Shown one piece after another: positions 8,002 to 17,478 of a stretch of DNA of 64,000 nt; position 1 is the stretch's first letter, and every line of letters starts with the position of its first letter. Under the pieces are notes generated by a model. The model searched no databases. It was not told the origin of the DNA and saw nothing but the letters and a program-made list of their open reading frames with translations. The position numbers were made by a program, and so were the translations under genes. The DNA is from Conexibacter stalactiti (GTDB taxonomy: Bacteria; Actinomycetota; Thermoleophilia; Solirubrobacterales; Solirubrobacteraceae), in assembly GCF_035967765.1 (NCBI RefSeq), contig NZ_JAYWIT010000002.1; one strand, given 5' to 3'.

Positions 8002-10128
8002 ATGGGCTACCGCATCGGCATCGACATCGGAGGCACATTCACGGACTTCGTCGTGATCGGCGATGACGGCAAGGTGACCCTCTGGAAGCAAGACTCGACG
8101 CCGAACCAGCCCGAAGTGGCGATTGAGAAGGGACTCGGTGCGATCGCCGAGCAGCTTGGCGTGCCACTCAGGGGGTTGCTGAGGGCAAGCGAAGCGTTCG
8201 TCCACGGCTCCACCATCGCGACGAACACGCTGATTGTGCGAGACGGCGGCCCCGTCGGTTTGGTCTGCACTGAGGGTTTCCGCGACGTCGTGTACTTCCG
8301 GGACGGATACAAGCCGCAGCGGTTCAACGTCCACCTTCCGCGCCCGATCGACTTCGTCGATCGATATCTCCGGGTCGGGGCGTCGGAACGGATCGACTAC
8401 ACCGGGCGGGTGGTGAAACCACTGGACGAGGATTCTGTTCGCGTCGCCACCGCGCGCTTCCGTGCGGCGGGCGTGAAGGCTGTCGCTGTTGCGCTGCTCT
8501 GGTCCGTCGTCAACGGCGCGCACGAGGATCGCGTCGCCGAGATCGTGCGGGAGGAGATGCCGGGCATTGACGTCATCTGCTCCAAGGACGTGCTCGGCGA
8601 AACACGTGAGTGGCAACGCACCTCGGCAACCGTTCTGAGCGCATACGTGCGTCCGAAGATCGGGGACTACCTCACGCGACTGGAGGCCTTTCTCGCAGAC
8701 AACCAACTCGCTCCTCGGGCACAGTACATCCAGATCAATGGTGGCTGCGCGACGATCGAGGAGATCATGAAGCGGCCCGTCAACATTCTCCATTCGGGGC
8801 CCGCTGCCGCACCGGCCGCTGCGCTCTATCACGCGGGAACAACGCTGGCGAGACAGACACGCAATGGTGGGGGCCATGAGCGTGATGCGCTCGGCGGAGG
8901 GAACCTGATCACGGTTGACATGGGCGGGACGAGCTTTGACGTCAGTCTCATCCGGGACGGCCGCCCAGTGATGTCTCGTGAGATCCAAGTCGAGTTCCAG
9001 CCGATTGGAGTCGCTGGCGTGGAGGTGGAATCGATCGGCGCCGGTGGCGGATCGATCGCTTGGATTGACAGCGGCGGTGCGCTGCGCGTCGGTCCCCAGA
9101 GCGCCGGTGCCACACCTGGGCCGGTCTGCTACGACGGCGGCGGCACGGAGCCAACGGTGACAGACGCGAATGTCGTTCTCGGCTACCTGGCGCCCGATGC
9201 CTTTCTCGGCGGACGGCGGCAGCTTCGAGAGGATCTCTCCCGCGAGGCGGTCGCGACTCGGATCGCCGAGAAGCTCGGACTCGACGTCGAGCACGCCGCT
9301 GCCGGGATCATCGAGGTGGTGAACACGCACATGGTCGGCGGCATCCGTACCGTCTCGGTCGAGCGTGGGATCGATCCGCGCGGTTACCTCCTCGTCGCAG
9401 GAGGCGGCGCCGGGGGGCTCCATGCCGCCCGCCTCGCGCGTCGACTCGGTATGCGCCATGTGCTCATCCCGCCGGAGGCGTCCACGTTCTGCGCCTTCGG
9501 CATGACGGTCACCGACGTTCGCCACGACCACATCGCGCCGCTCCATGCCCTGTCCTCGAATGTCGATCTCTCGCGGATTGACCAGCTGTTCGCCGGATTG
9601 GAAGGCGAAGCTCGCCAGCGCCTCCTCGACGACGGCTTTCGTCCAGAACAGATCGTGCTTGAGCGAATGGTCGACGCGCGCTACCGCAAGCAGGTGCACG
9701 AGCTGACGATCCCGATTCCTTCAGCGAAGCGATACGGCGCAGCGGATCTCGATGCGATCGTCGCAAGCTTTCACCGCACGCATGCGTCGCATTTCACGTA
9801 CGCGCTCGAGGACGTGCCGGTGGAGTTCCTGCACTGGCGAGTCACCGCCATCGCGCTGACGCCGGAGATCGTCCGTACGTCCACGATCGAGTCCGCTGTC
9901 GATCCGATGCTTGCCGCTGCCGCAGCAAGGGTGGGAACGCGGCAGGCGTATTTCCCCGAGTTCGAGGAGATGGTCGAGACCCCCGTGTACTCGGCCCCCG
10001 CGCTCGTGTCAGGAGCGATGATCGAGGGCCATGCGATCATCCAGTCCCCGACAACAACCATCGTCATCAACCCTGGAGACCGTCTCTCGGTTCTGGAAGG
10101 CGATCGCCTGCTCGTCGAGGTGGCGTGA
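8002..10128 (+). CDS. hyuA: Hydantoinase/oxoprolinase subunit A (HyuA1)
   Basis: 708 residues from ATG 8002 with AAAGGGAG ahead; the upstream in-frame ATG 7831 adds only non-homologous residues. The actin-like ATPase fold shows at MGYRIGIDIGGTFTDFVVIG (N-terminus), HSGPAAAPAAAL, LITVDMGGTSFDVSLI (second phosphate-binding loop) and GGGAGGLHAARLARRLG. HyuA supplies ATP-driven activation of a cyclic amide or other carbonyl for the HyuAB complex. By eye it is more than half identical to HyuA2 (24174), but carries a short extra loop (ARQTRNGGGHERDALGGG) before the DMGGTS motif. Convergent with alr 53 bp downstream; a small CCGCA/TGCGG hairpin lies at 10141-10155. Confidence 0.92.
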   Translation: MGYRIGIDIGGTFTDFVVIGDDGKVTLWKQDSTPNQPEVAIEKGLGAIAEQLGVPLRGLLRASEAFVHGSTIATNTLIVRDGGPVGLVCTEGFRDVVYFRDGYKPQRFNVHLPRPIDFVDRYLRVGASERIDYTGRVVKPLDEDSVRVATARFRAAGVKAVAVALLWSVVNGAHEDRVAEIVREEMPGIDVICSKDVLGETREWQRTSATVLSAYVRPKIGDYLTRLEAFLADNQLAPRAQYIQINGGCATIEEIMKRPVNILHSGPAAAPAAALYHAGTTLARQTRNGGGHERDALGGGNLITVDMGGTSFDVSLIRDGRPVMSREIQVEFQPIGVAGVEVESIGAGGGSIAWIDSGGALRVGPQSAGATPGPVCYDGGGTEPTVTDANVVLGYLAPDAFLGGRRQLREDLSREAVATRIAEKLGLDVEHAAAGIIEVVNTHMVGGIRTVSVERGIDPRGYLLVAGGGAGGLHAARLARRLGMRHVLIPPEASTFCAFGMTVTDVRHDHIAPLHALSSNVDLSRIDQLFAGLEGEARQRLLDDGFRPEQIVLERMVDARYRKQVHELTIPIPSAKRYGAADLDAIVASFHRTHASHFTYALEDVPVEFLHWRVTAIALTPEIVRTSTIESAVDPMLAAAAARVGTRQAYFPEFEEMVETPVYSAPALVSGAMIEGHAIIQSPTTTIVINPGDRLSVLEGDRLLVEVA

Positions 10129-10181
10129 CGCTTGTCGGGGCCGCAGGTGCTGCGGTTCGGAGAATCAGGCGTCGCGAGCAG

Positions 10182-11309
10182 TCAGACGACGTCGATCAAG
10201 CCACGGTGATAGTTGCGGGTCGGACGCCGTGACAGCGCGGTCGTGATCTCGTAGTTGATCGTGTCGACGCGACGTGCGAGTTCTTCGGCGCTGATGCGTT
10301 CGTCGCCGTCGGCGCCGAGCAGAACCGCTTTGTCCCCCTCGGCGATACGGGGCGTCCCCGGGCCGACGTCGACAGTGAGGCTGTCCATGCTTACGCGTCC
10401 TACGATGGGGTACCGGCAGCCGGCGATCAGTACATCGGTTCGGCCGGAGAAGGCTCGCCGCCAACCGTCGCCATAGCCGATCGGGATGGTAGCTATCCAT
10501 CCTGGCTCGGCTGCGACGAACTGGCCGCCGTAGCCGACGCTTTCGCCTGGTGCGATCGGCTTCAGCGCCGCCACGTAGGAGCAGAGTTCAAGCGCGGGAC
10601 GAAGTCCATGGTGCGCAGGGTCGCGGCCGAATGGGTCGAGGCCGTACAGCGCAACGCCGCAGCGCACCATGTCGAGTCGGCTCTCGTGAAGCGACAGCGT
10701 CGCCGCACTGTTCGCGGCGTGGAGAACCACATCGGGCGCGAACGACTTCAGTCGTGCCCCGAAGGTGCGAAACGCCCGAACCTGAGCCCGCGACCGCTCG
10801 GGATCTTCGTCGGCGCAGGGAAGGTGAGTCATGGCTCCAGCCAACCGCAGAGCAGGGGTGGCGACGATCTGTCGTGCCAGCGCCTCGAGAGCGTCGGCCT
10901 CGCGAACGCCCAGGCGTCCCATCCCGACGTCAAGCTTGACGTGGATGGCGAGCGGCTCCGCGGACACCGAGCGGAGCCCCAGCACGGTCTCCAGGAACTC
11001 GGCTCGCCAGGCGACGACTTCCACGCGGGCTCTCAGGGCACGCGGTATCTCATCACTCGTGAGCGGGCCGAGCAGCAGCACTGGTGCCGTGACTCCTGCA
11101 TTCCGCAACTCCTCGGCCTCGTCGACTGTTGCGACGGCGAGGCGGCTTGCCCCGCCGGCGAGCGCTGCGTGGGCGACTGCAGGCGCTCCATGACCGTAGG
11201 CGTCCGCCTTGACCACCGCGCACAGTTCCACGAGCGGTCCTGTCGCGGCGCGAATCGTCGCGCAATTGCGCTCGATCGCATCGAGATCGATGTGCACAGT
11301 GGCTCGCAT
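10182..11309 (-). CDS. alr: Alanine racemase-type PLP enzyme
   Basis: 375 residues from ATG 11309 (alternative GTG 11318). The PLP lysine is K34 in CAVVKADAYGHGA. The barrel continues through HVKLDVGMGRLGV and MTHLPCADED, and the C-terminal beta domain contains the catalytic tyrosine motif ESVGYGGQF and the substrate-loop sequence VGRVSMDSLTVDVG. Length and motifs are standard for Alr (L-Ala/D-Ala), though racemases for serine or other amino acids share them. Its position directly behind an acid-sugar aldolase and kinase, inside the hydantoinase island, suggests a catabolic role on a released amino acid rather than cell-wall supply. It follows the aldolase by 32 bp. Confidence 0.88.
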   Translation of the reverse strand: MRATVHIDLDAIERNCATIRAATGPLVELCAVVKADAYGHGAPAVAHAALAGGASRLAVATVDEAEELRNAGVTAPVLLLGPLTSDEIPRALRARVEVVAWRAEFLETVLGLRSVSAEPLAIHVKLDVGMGRLGVREADALEALARQIVATPALRLAGAMTHLPCADEDPERSRAQVRAFRTFGARLKSFAPDVVLHAANSAATLSLHESRLDMVRCGVALYGLDPFGRDPAHHGLRPALELCSYVAALKPIAPGESVGYGGQFVAAEPGWIATIPIGYGDGWRRAFSGRTDVLIAGCRYPIVGRVSMDSLTVDVGPGTPRIAEGDKAVLLGADGDERISAEELARRVDTINYEITTALSRRPTRNYHRGLIDVV

Positions 11310-11341
11310 GGGCCGCACAGCTCGACTGAGACGCGAAGCGC

Positions 11342-12184
11342 TCAGCGAGTATGCGTCCGGGCGAACAGCCGGATGCGTTCTCGCGCGACAGCGCGGACTG
11401 CGCGTTGCGCGGGACCCAGCAGCGAGGGCAGATCATCGCGATGGTGAGACGCCTCGGCGAGGCCGTCCCGCAGGGCGCGGCGAAGCTCCGTGTTGACATT
11501 GATCTTCGCCACCCCAAGGGCCACCGCCGAGATCAACTGGTCGTCAGGGAGCCCCGATGCTCCGTGGAGCACCAACGGCACGTCGATTCGGCGCGAGATC
11601 GCCGCCAGCAGGTCGAGATCGAGCTGAACGGGCTTGGCTGGGATGCCGTGGACGTTCCCGATTGCCACCGCGAGCGCATCGACACCGGTCGCGCTGACAA
11701 ATGCCGCCGCCGTGTCGGGATCTGTCAGACCGTCCGCCTGCACCTCCTGGGAGCTGTCTTCGTCGCCGGCGATCCCGGCCAGTTCAGCCTCGACCCAAGC
11801 GCCTCGCGCATGCGCTTCGGCAACCGCTTCGCGCGTGAGCCGAATGTTCTCCTCGAGCGGAAGCGCCGAACCGTCGAACATCACCGAGCTGTAGCCGAGC
11901 TTGAGGCAGTGCTTGACCTCTTCGAGATCACGCGAATGGTCGAGGTGCACGCCCACATCGGCAGACGACTCCCGCGCACAGGCCAGGGCGAGCGCGGCGA
12001 GCGGCTCCCGGCCTGCGTACGAGAAGGCACTCGAACCCGCCTGCAGGATGACCGGCTCGCCCTCCACTGTCGCAGCGTCGCAGACAGCTCGCGCTTGCTC
12101 CAGGTTGTACACGTTGAACGCGGCGAGCGCTCGGTGCTCGGCACGGGCTTTGCGGAGAGCATCGATGGGCAGGTGTGCGGTCAT
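11342..12184 (-). CDS. Class II (zinc) aldolase, FbaA/GatY/KbaY type
   Basis: 280 residues. The barrel start ALAAFNVYNLEQARAVCDAA, the zinc motif VGVHLDHSRDLEE (D-H), HGASGLPDDQL (second zinc His and phosphate loop) and VAKINVNTELRRAL (K-x-N-x-x-T for DHAP binding) are all present. Members split fructose-1,6-bisphosphate, tagatose-1,6-bisphosphate or related ketose/acid phosphates into DHAP and an aldehyde. The ATG overlaps the kinase stop by four bases (12181-12184), so translation is coupled to the DUF1537 kinase. In this context it more likely cleaves or processes the phosphorylated acid sugar made by that kinase than serving glycolysis. Confidence 0.88.
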   Translation of the reverse strand: MTAHLPIDALRKARAEHRALAAFNVYNLEQARAVCDAATVEGEPVILQAGSSAFSYAGREPLAALALACARESSADVGVHLDHSRDLEEVKHCLKLGYSSVMFDGSALPLEENIRLTREAVAEAHARGAWVEAELAGIAGDEDSSQEVQADGLTDPDTAAAFVSATGVDALAVAIGNVHGIPAKPVQLDLDLLAAISRRIDVPLVLHGASGLPDDQLISAVALGVAKINVNTELRRALRDGLAEASHHRDDLPSLLGPAQRAVRAVARERIRLFARTHTR

Positions 12185-13599
12185 TCGCCCTTCATCCTTT
12201 CGAGGGTGATCGAGAGTGCGTCGTCAGCGCCGACGTTGCCGGGGAAGACGACGTACGGAATCTCGGACCGTCGGCTCGACTCGGCGAGCCGCCAGACCGA
12301 CACGAGGCCGGGGAACACCTGCCCCAACACATGCGCACGACTTACGCCCAACCCTCGTGTCGCAACGTCGCTGGAGGTGATTCCGCCCTTTGCCACGATC
12401 CATCCGAGCGGTTGCTCCGCCGGCAGGGAACGCACCACCTCGACGATCGCGTCGGCGACGAGCCGAGCGATCTCCAGATCTCGACCCGCCACGACGGAAC
12501 GACGCACCATCCGGCTGGTCACGAGAGCCGCGTCGCCACGCTGGAGCAGACTCCGAAGCGCGGCGCTGCACGCCTCGATCTCGCGGCGGGTTCCGTCGAG
12601 GCGGTCCACGCGCAGCTCAACGGTCGGGATGTCGTGGACACGGCGTACGTGCTCCAGTTGGCGCGTCGTCACTGCCGTGTGCGAACCGACGACAAGGAGT
12701 CCCGGGCCTTGGCGCGGACGGATCTGCGCTGTCGTCAGGGGCGGCGTCAGCTGCTGCCCGAGCCGTGCACCCACGAACGATGGCGCGGTGCGGTAGACCA
12801 GGCGCAGGCCACGCTGCTCGGCGGCTAGGAGGCCCAGCGTGACGACGTCGAGGTCGGCCTCTTCCACGGCGTTGACGACGATCACGTCGGATGACCGTCG
12901 CATCAAGCGGCCGGCGACCGCGTCAGGGCCGCCTGTACGGATCGTGGCCAGATCCAGGCTGGAGATCGTCGCAGGGTTGACACCTCGTTCCTGCGCCCAG
13001 GCGCGAAGGTTGGAGGAGGTGAAGCCGAACGTGGCGTCGCGCGCGAACTCCGTCTCGGCGACTGGGACCAACCGGTCGCTGCTCATCACGTAGTGCACGT
13101 CGTCGACGGTCATCCGTCCCGCGTCGAAGAACGCCGGTGCCAGGAGGATCCCTTCGAGCTGCTGACCACCCCGTGAGAGCCCTTCGATCAAGGCGTCGAC
13201 CTCGTCGGGAAAGTGGCCGCGGAGTGTCGAGTCGCTGCGGCTAATGCAGCGGACGTCGATGCCGTGAGCCCGTCCGCGGCGCGCGAGCCGCTCGCCGACC
13301 TCGAGGTTCAACTTGACCGCGTCGGCAGCATCGAGGCTGCGGCTGTTCGTCAATACGACGAAGGCCGTTTCCGCCTCGGCCAGCGCCCAGTCCACATTCT
13401 CGTCGGTCCAGCTGGTGATAACCGGCAAGCCGGCGACGACTTGCGTGCCGGTGGGATCGTCGTCGATGACGGCGATCTTCGTCCCGCTCTCGACGAACGA
13501 CTGGCGAATGCGGTTTCGAGCTCCGGGAAGGACAAGCGGCGGCGGCAGCTGTCGCAGCGGTGCGTAGCCGCCGTCGGGGACATCGGTCGGAGCGGTCAT
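12181..13599 (-). CDS. otnK: DUF1537 four-carbon acid sugar kinase (OtnK-like)
   Basis: 472 residues from ATG 13599; the frame is open to 13806 but the extra 69 residues have no homology. The N-terminal signature is IAVIDDDPTGTQVVAGLPVI (the D-D-D-P-T-G motif of DUF1537), followed by CISRSDSTLRGHF. The C-terminal nucleotide-binding half includes WIVAKGGITSSDVATRGLG. DUF1537 proteins phosphorylate 3-oxo-tetronates, D-threonate and similar acid sugars at C4. The neighbours (class II aldolase, Hyi-type isomerase, SDR) are the standard companions of such pathways. Exact substrate unassigned; kinase family confident. Confidence 0.85.
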   Translation of the reverse strand: MTAPTDVPDGGYAPLRQLPPPLVLPGARNRIRQSFVESGTKIAVIDDDPTGTQVVAGLPVITSWTDENVDWALAEAETAFVVLTNSRSLDAADAVKLNLEVGERLARRGRAHGIDVRCISRSDSTLRGHFPDEVDALIEGLSRGGQQLEGILLAPAFFDAGRMTVDDVHYVMSSDRLVPVAETEFARDATFGFTSSNLRAWAQERGVNPATISSLDLATIRTGGPDAVAGRLMRRSSDVIVVNAVEEADLDVVTLGLLAAEQRGLRLVYRTAPSFVGARLGQQLTPPLTTAQIRPRQGPGLLVVGSHTAVTTRQLEHVRRVHDIPTVELRVDRLDGTRREIEACSAALRSLLQRGDAALVTSRMVRRSVVAGRDLEIARLVADAIVEVVRSLPAEQPLGWIVAKGGITSSDVATRGLGVSRAHVLGQVFPGLVSVWRLAESSRRSEIPYVVFPGNVGADDALSITLERMKGE

Positions 13600-13868
13600 C
13601 TGGCGCAGTTCTACGTGGCGGCCCGACGACTGGGAATACTCTCCGGGTACAGGCCGAGGCAGGACCTTTGGTTCGCAATCAGGGGTCGGTCTCCCGCGGC
13701 GGGACGACGCTGCCGACCGATTCGCAGCGCCATGCCGTGGCCAGGCCCCGTCGGCGCCGCTGTACCTCGCGCTAGCCGAGGGCGGGAACGTTTGCTCCGG
13801 TTCCAATGGCCTCTTGCTGTCGAAGAGGCGAAATTACGCGCGCCAAGATGAACGGACAAGGGACACAC

Positions 13869-14765
13869 ATGTCGAGCCAGCCACTTGAGGGAAGACGCGT
13901 CGTAGTCACGGGCGCAGGAACAGGCTTGGGTTCCGTCTACGCGGAGGCGATCGCCGCCGCGGGCGCTGCGGTCGTCGTCAACGACATCGAGCCAGACAGA
14001 GCCGCAGCGGTCGCCGAGCGCATCGTCAGAAGCGGAGGACGTGCGATCGCGTTCGCTGCCGACGTCTCCGATTGGGAGGCCGCCGGCTCGATGATCGAGG
14101 CATGCGTGTCAGAGTTCGGCGGCATCGACGGTCTGGTGAACAACGCCGGCATCCTCGGCAGACTCTGCCCGGTTCACGAGGCTGACGCCGGCGCGCGGAA
14201 TGTCATCGACGTCAACGTGGTCGGGACGCTCTATCCCGGCATCCACGCAGCACGCACCATGGTGGAAGCGGGCTCGGCGGGATCGATCGTGAACGTCAGC
14301 TCGGGCTCGCAGTGCGGTCAGACGATGTATGGCCCGTATGGGGCCTCGAAGGGAGCGGTCGCCTCGCTGACGTATGGGTGGGCGCGCGATCTCGAGGATC
14401 ACCACGTACGCGTCAACGCGCTCTCTCCGAATGCCTGGTCCGGGCAGAACGAGGAGATGGTCCGCCAGCTCGGGTATGACGCCGAGCCCCATATCAAGAG
14501 CCACCCGAGCAAAGCGGACAACGCTGCCGTGGTCGTCTACCTCCTCAGCGACGCCTCTCGCAAGCTGAGTGGCCAGGTCGTACGAGTCATGACGGGGCAG
14601 GTGACGCTGCTCACGCACCCGTACATCGTCACTCCGGGTGTCGAACTGGATGAGTTCAGCGTGGAGACGGTCGCCACGGCCTTCGACGGGGGAGGCCTCG
14701 ATCAGCGCCTCCAGCCGGTGGGCATCGCTGCCGGGCCTGCTCCCCAGCTCGAGCTCATCCTCTAG
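13869..14765 (+). CDS. Short-chain dehydrogenase/reductase (SDR)
   Basis: 298 residues from ATG 13869 (MSSQPLEGRRVVVTGAG); alternative ATGs at 13848 and 13806 extend without homology. The Rossmann motif VVVTGAGTGLGSVYAEAIAA, NNAG in DGLVNNAGIL, VNVSSGSQ (catalytic Ser) and YGASK (YxxxK) are visible. A tail of about 50 residues beyond the usual C-terminus is present (VTLLTHPYIVTPGVELDEFS onwards), seen in larger SDRs of hydroxyacyl-CoA type. It is divergent from the aldolase-kinase-racemase operon and heads a plus-strand set with the isomerase and aldehyde dehydrogenase. A role oxidising the acid-sugar hydroxyl is plausible but inferred. Confidence 0.85.
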   Translation: MSSQPLEGRRVVVTGAGTGLGSVYAEAIAAAGAAVVVNDIEPDRAAAVAERIVRSGGRAIAFAADVSDWEAAGSMIEACVSEFGGIDGLVNNAGILGRLCPVHEADAGARNVIDVNVVGTLYPGIHAARTMVEAGSAGSIVNVSSGSQCGQTMYGPYGASKGAVASLTYGWARDLEDHHVRVNALSPNAWSGQNEEMVRQLGYDAEPHIKSHPSKADNAAVVVYLLSDASRKLSGQVVRVMTGQVTLLTHPYIVTPGVELDEFSVETVATAFDGGGLDQRLQPVGIAAGPAPQLELIL

Positions 14766-14867
14766 GCCCGAGGCAGAGGACTCGACGATGCGCATCGCGC
14801 AAGTGGAGGAGGTCGCGAGGCAAGGCCGGCGACGACAAGTCAGGTCAGTCGGTTCGGTACACGTGCC

Positions 14868-15716
14868 ATGAGATTCAGCTTGAGTGTCAGCACGCTGTAC
14901 ACCGAGGTTCCCTTGCCCGACCGATTCGCGCTTGCCGCCGAGGCCGGCTTCTCCGCAGTCGAGTCGTGGTGGCCAGAAGACGTCGACCTCGACACGTATG
15001 TCGACGCGGTTCGTGACGCAAATCTCCGCCTTGCGGTCCTCGGCCTCTATGGGGGGGCGCTGGCCGAGGGCGACTGGGGCGTCCTCAGCGACCTGGAGCG
15101 GGCTCACGAGTTTCGCGAAGTCGCGCCGAAGGGGCTCGAGGTCGCCGAGACCTTGGGCTGCTATCGCCTTCACGTGCTCGTGGGGAACGAACAGCCAGGG
15201 CAGCTGCGTCCGGACCAGCTGCGCCTGGCGGTCGAGAACGTCCGCTGGGTCGCCGACCTCGCGGCCGCCCAGGGCGCAACGATCTTGATCCAACCGTTGA
15301 ACCGTCGCGATGCCGGTCCGGCACTGATCCAACACGTCGACACCGCGATCGCGTTCATACGGGAGGTAGCGCGTGAGAACGTCGGACTCCAGTTCGACGC
15401 CTACCACGTCGAAGGTGCGGAAGGCTATCTGCCCGCGCGCGTTCAGCGTGCGGGTGGGCTGATTCGCCATGTCCAGATAGCCGACTATCCCGGAGCTCAA
15501 TACCCCGGAAGCGGACGCATCGACTTCCCGGCCCTCTTCACTGCTCTCACGCGACTCGGCTACAACGGCTACGTCGGCTTGGAGTACATGACGGTGCGCG
15601 GCACTACTGCGGACTTGACCTGGCTGCCGGAGAGACTTCGCTCCGGCTCCTTCACGGCCGCTGACATTCAGCGGATCCTTCCGCGTACCTCGCGTGACGT
15701 CGCGCGAACGCGATGA
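14868..15716 (+). CDS. hyi: Hydroxypyruvate isomerase-like TIM-barrel protein (Hyi/OtnI family)
   Basis: 282 residues. An AP-endonuclease-2-like TIM barrel: LSVSTLYTEVPLPDRFALAA at the start, GLQFDAYHVEGAEGYL (metal Asp and His), HVQIADYPGAQYPGSGRIDF (the HxQIA motif), and VGLEYMT with the C-terminal metal Glu. Hyi/OtnI enzymes interconvert hydroxypyruvate and tartronate semialdehyde or 2-oxo- and 3-oxo-tetronates; OtnI feeds DUF1537 kinases. The motif normally written EPIN, whose Glu is a metal ligand, reads IQPLNRRD here, so one ligand is Gln. The enzyme may therefore have altered activity. It starts 102 bp after the SDR. Confidence 0.82.
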   Translation: MRFSLSVSTLYTEVPLPDRFALAAEAGFSAVESWWPEDVDLDTYVDAVRDANLRLAVLGLYGGALAEGDWGVLSDLERAHEFREVAPKGLEVAETLGCYRLHVLVGNEQPGQLRPDQLRLAVENVRWVADLAAAQGATILIQPLNRRDAGPALIQHVDTAIAFIREVARENVGLQFDAYHVEGAEGYLPARVQRAGGLIRHVQIADYPGAQYPGSGRIDFPALFTALTRLGYNGYVGLEYMTVRGTTADLTWLPERLRSGSFTAADIQRILPRTSRDVARTR

Positions 15717-15848
15717 TCCGTGACCTACGCGGCCTTTAGGTCGCCGCTTCCTGGACGAGTGAAGGACAACTGATTTCAAACGTGCCGTCCCGCGCGTCGT
15801 GCAGTCATGGCGAGACGCTCCGGGGCGGCATCGGCTAGGAGAGCAGCA

Positions 15849-17315
15849 ATGGGAACAGCAAGCGACGAGCGTCGGGTCCTCGATTCGATTCCGACGCAGC
15901 TTCACATCGGCGGCGAATGGGTCGACGGCCGTCACGGCGAGACCATCTGCGTTGAGGATCCGGCCACGGAGGAGCCGCTGGTCGACGTAGCTTCAGGCGA
16001 CCAGGACGACGCGCTCGCTGCCCTCGATGCGGCCTGTGCCGCGCAAAGCCAATTCGCCGCGATGGCGCCGATGGCTCGCGGCGAGATCCTTCGCAAGGCA
16101 TATGAAGCGATGAAGGAACGTGCTGAGGACCTCGCGCTTCTGATGACGCTTGAGATGGGCAAGCCGCTGGACGAGGCACGGACCGAGATCACCTACGCGG
16201 CGGACTTCTTGCGTTACTACGCTGCCGAGGCCAGTCGTATCTCGGGTCACTACGGCGCTTCCGTCAGTGGGACCGGCCGCGTGCTCGTGATGCAGCAACC
16301 GGTCGGACCCGCGATCCTCATCACTCCGTGGAACTTCCCGATGGCGATGGGCACCCGCAAGGTGGGTCCCGCGATCGCAGCCGGCTGCACCATGATCTGG
16401 AAACCGGCTGCGCAGACGCCACTGTGTGCGCTGGCGCTGACGCAGATCTTCGAACAGGCAGGCTTGCCGCCAGGCGTTCTGAACCTTGTCCTTGCGAAAT
16501 CGGCCGGAGCGACCATGGAGCCCGTGATCCTGGATGGGCGGGCCCGAAAACTCTCATTCACCGGATCCACCGCGGTCGGGCGGACGTTGATCGCGCAAGC
16601 CGCTTCGAACGTCTTGAACGTGTCGATGGAACTCGGCGGGAACGCGCCTTTCCTCGTCTTCGACGACGCGGACCTGGATACCGCCGTCGAAGGGGCGCTG
16701 CTCGCCAAGATGCGCAACATCGGGCAAGCTTGCGTGGCTGCCAACCGCTTCTACGTCGCGGAACCAATGGTCGAGCAGTTCACGACGATGCTCGCCGCGA
16801 GGATGCGCGGTCTCAGGCTCGGGCGTGGCACCGATGTGGATGTCGACGTGGGACCGCTGATCGATGACTCGCAGCAGCGGAAGGTCAACGACCTGGTCGG
16901 GGACGCGGTGGCCAAGGGCGGCGAAGCGATCGTAGGGGGGAAGATCCCGGACGGTCGCGGCTACTTCTTCGAGCCGACGGTGTTGGCGAACGTTCCAGAG
17001 CATGCCCGTCTGCTGAAGGAAGAGATCTTCGGACCGGTGGCGCCGATCAGCTCCTTCACGTCCGAGGAGGAGGCGATCGCTGCCGCCAACGACACAGAGT
17101 TTGGTCTCGTGGCCTATGTGTTCACCAAAGACATGACGCGGGCGATGCGAGTCTGCGAACACCTTCAAACCGGGATGGTCGGCCTCAACCAAGGCGTCGT
17201 CTCGAACGTGGCCGCGCCGTTCGGCGGGGTCAAGCAGTCAGGCCTCGGCCGGGAGGGCGGTCGCTGGGGGATCGAGGAGTTCTTGGAGCCGAAATACGTC
17301 GCGATGAACGTCTGA
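15849..17315 (+). CDS. NAD(P)-dependent aldehyde dehydrogenase (succinate-semialdehyde type)
   Basis: 488 residues from ATG 15849 with AGGAG upstream; 15807 is an alternative start lacking homology. ALDH motifs in order: ILITPWNFPMAMGTRKVGPA, SFTGSTAVGRTLI (cofactor loop), VSMELGGNAPF (general-base Glu), NIGQACVAANRFYV (nucleophile Cys), EEIFGPVAPI, and PFGGVKQSGLGREGG at the C-terminus. The closest pattern is GabD-like semialdehyde dehydrogenases (NQGVVSNVAAPFGG). It would oxidise a semialdehyde produced by the pathway. Same strand and close behind the isomerase; 323 bp separate it from pucR. Confidence 0.9.
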   Translation: MGTASDERRVLDSIPTQLHIGGEWVDGRHGETICVEDPATEEPLVDVASGDQDDALAALDAACAAQSQFAAMAPMARGEILRKAYEAMKERAEDLALLMTLEMGKPLDEARTEITYAADFLRYYAAEASRISGHYGASVSGTGRVLVMQQPVGPAILITPWNFPMAMGTRKVGPAIAAGCTMIWKPAAQTPLCALALTQIFEQAGLPPGVLNLVLAKSAGATMEPVILDGRARKLSFTGSTAVGRTLIAQAASNVLNVSMELGGNAPFLVFDDADLDTAVEGALLAKMRNIGQACVAANRFYVAEPMVEQFTTMLAARMRGLRLGRGTDVDVDVGPLIDDSQQRKVNDLVGDAVAKGGEAIVGGKIPDGRGYFFEPTVLANVPEHARLLKEEIFGPVAPISSFTSEEEAIAAANDTEFGLVAYVFTKDMTRAMRVCEHLQTGMVGLNQGVVSNVAAPFGGVKQSGLGREGGRWGIEEFLEPKYVAMNV

Positions 17316-17403
17316 TCCGCGGGGCGCGCACGACACGGAGGCACGCCTCGAGGCCGGGTCGCGCTTCACCGTGCGGCGCGCTCGACCTGCTGCGTCGATG
17401 ATC

Positions 17404-17478
17404 TCGGCGTGCCAACTCGCGGGCGACGGCGAGCCCCACGATGCCGCCGCCGACCACCGCAACGTCCACTCTGGGCAT
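17404..17478 (-). pseudogene. FAD-dependent oxidoreductase (LhgO/DAO type) N-terminal relic
   Basis: From ATG 17478 leftwards the frame reads MPRVDVAVVGGGIVGLAVAR followed by ELARR, an exact FAD-binding GxGxxG dinucleotide-fold start of the D-amino acid oxidase/L-2-hydroxyglutarate oxidase family. Homology is lost after about 25 codons and no downstream family motif is found before the aldehyde dehydrogenase end. This is a truncated 5' fragment left in the 323-bp aldehyde dehydrogenase-pucR gap. Its former function would fit an amino-acid catabolic island. Confidence 0.65.
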
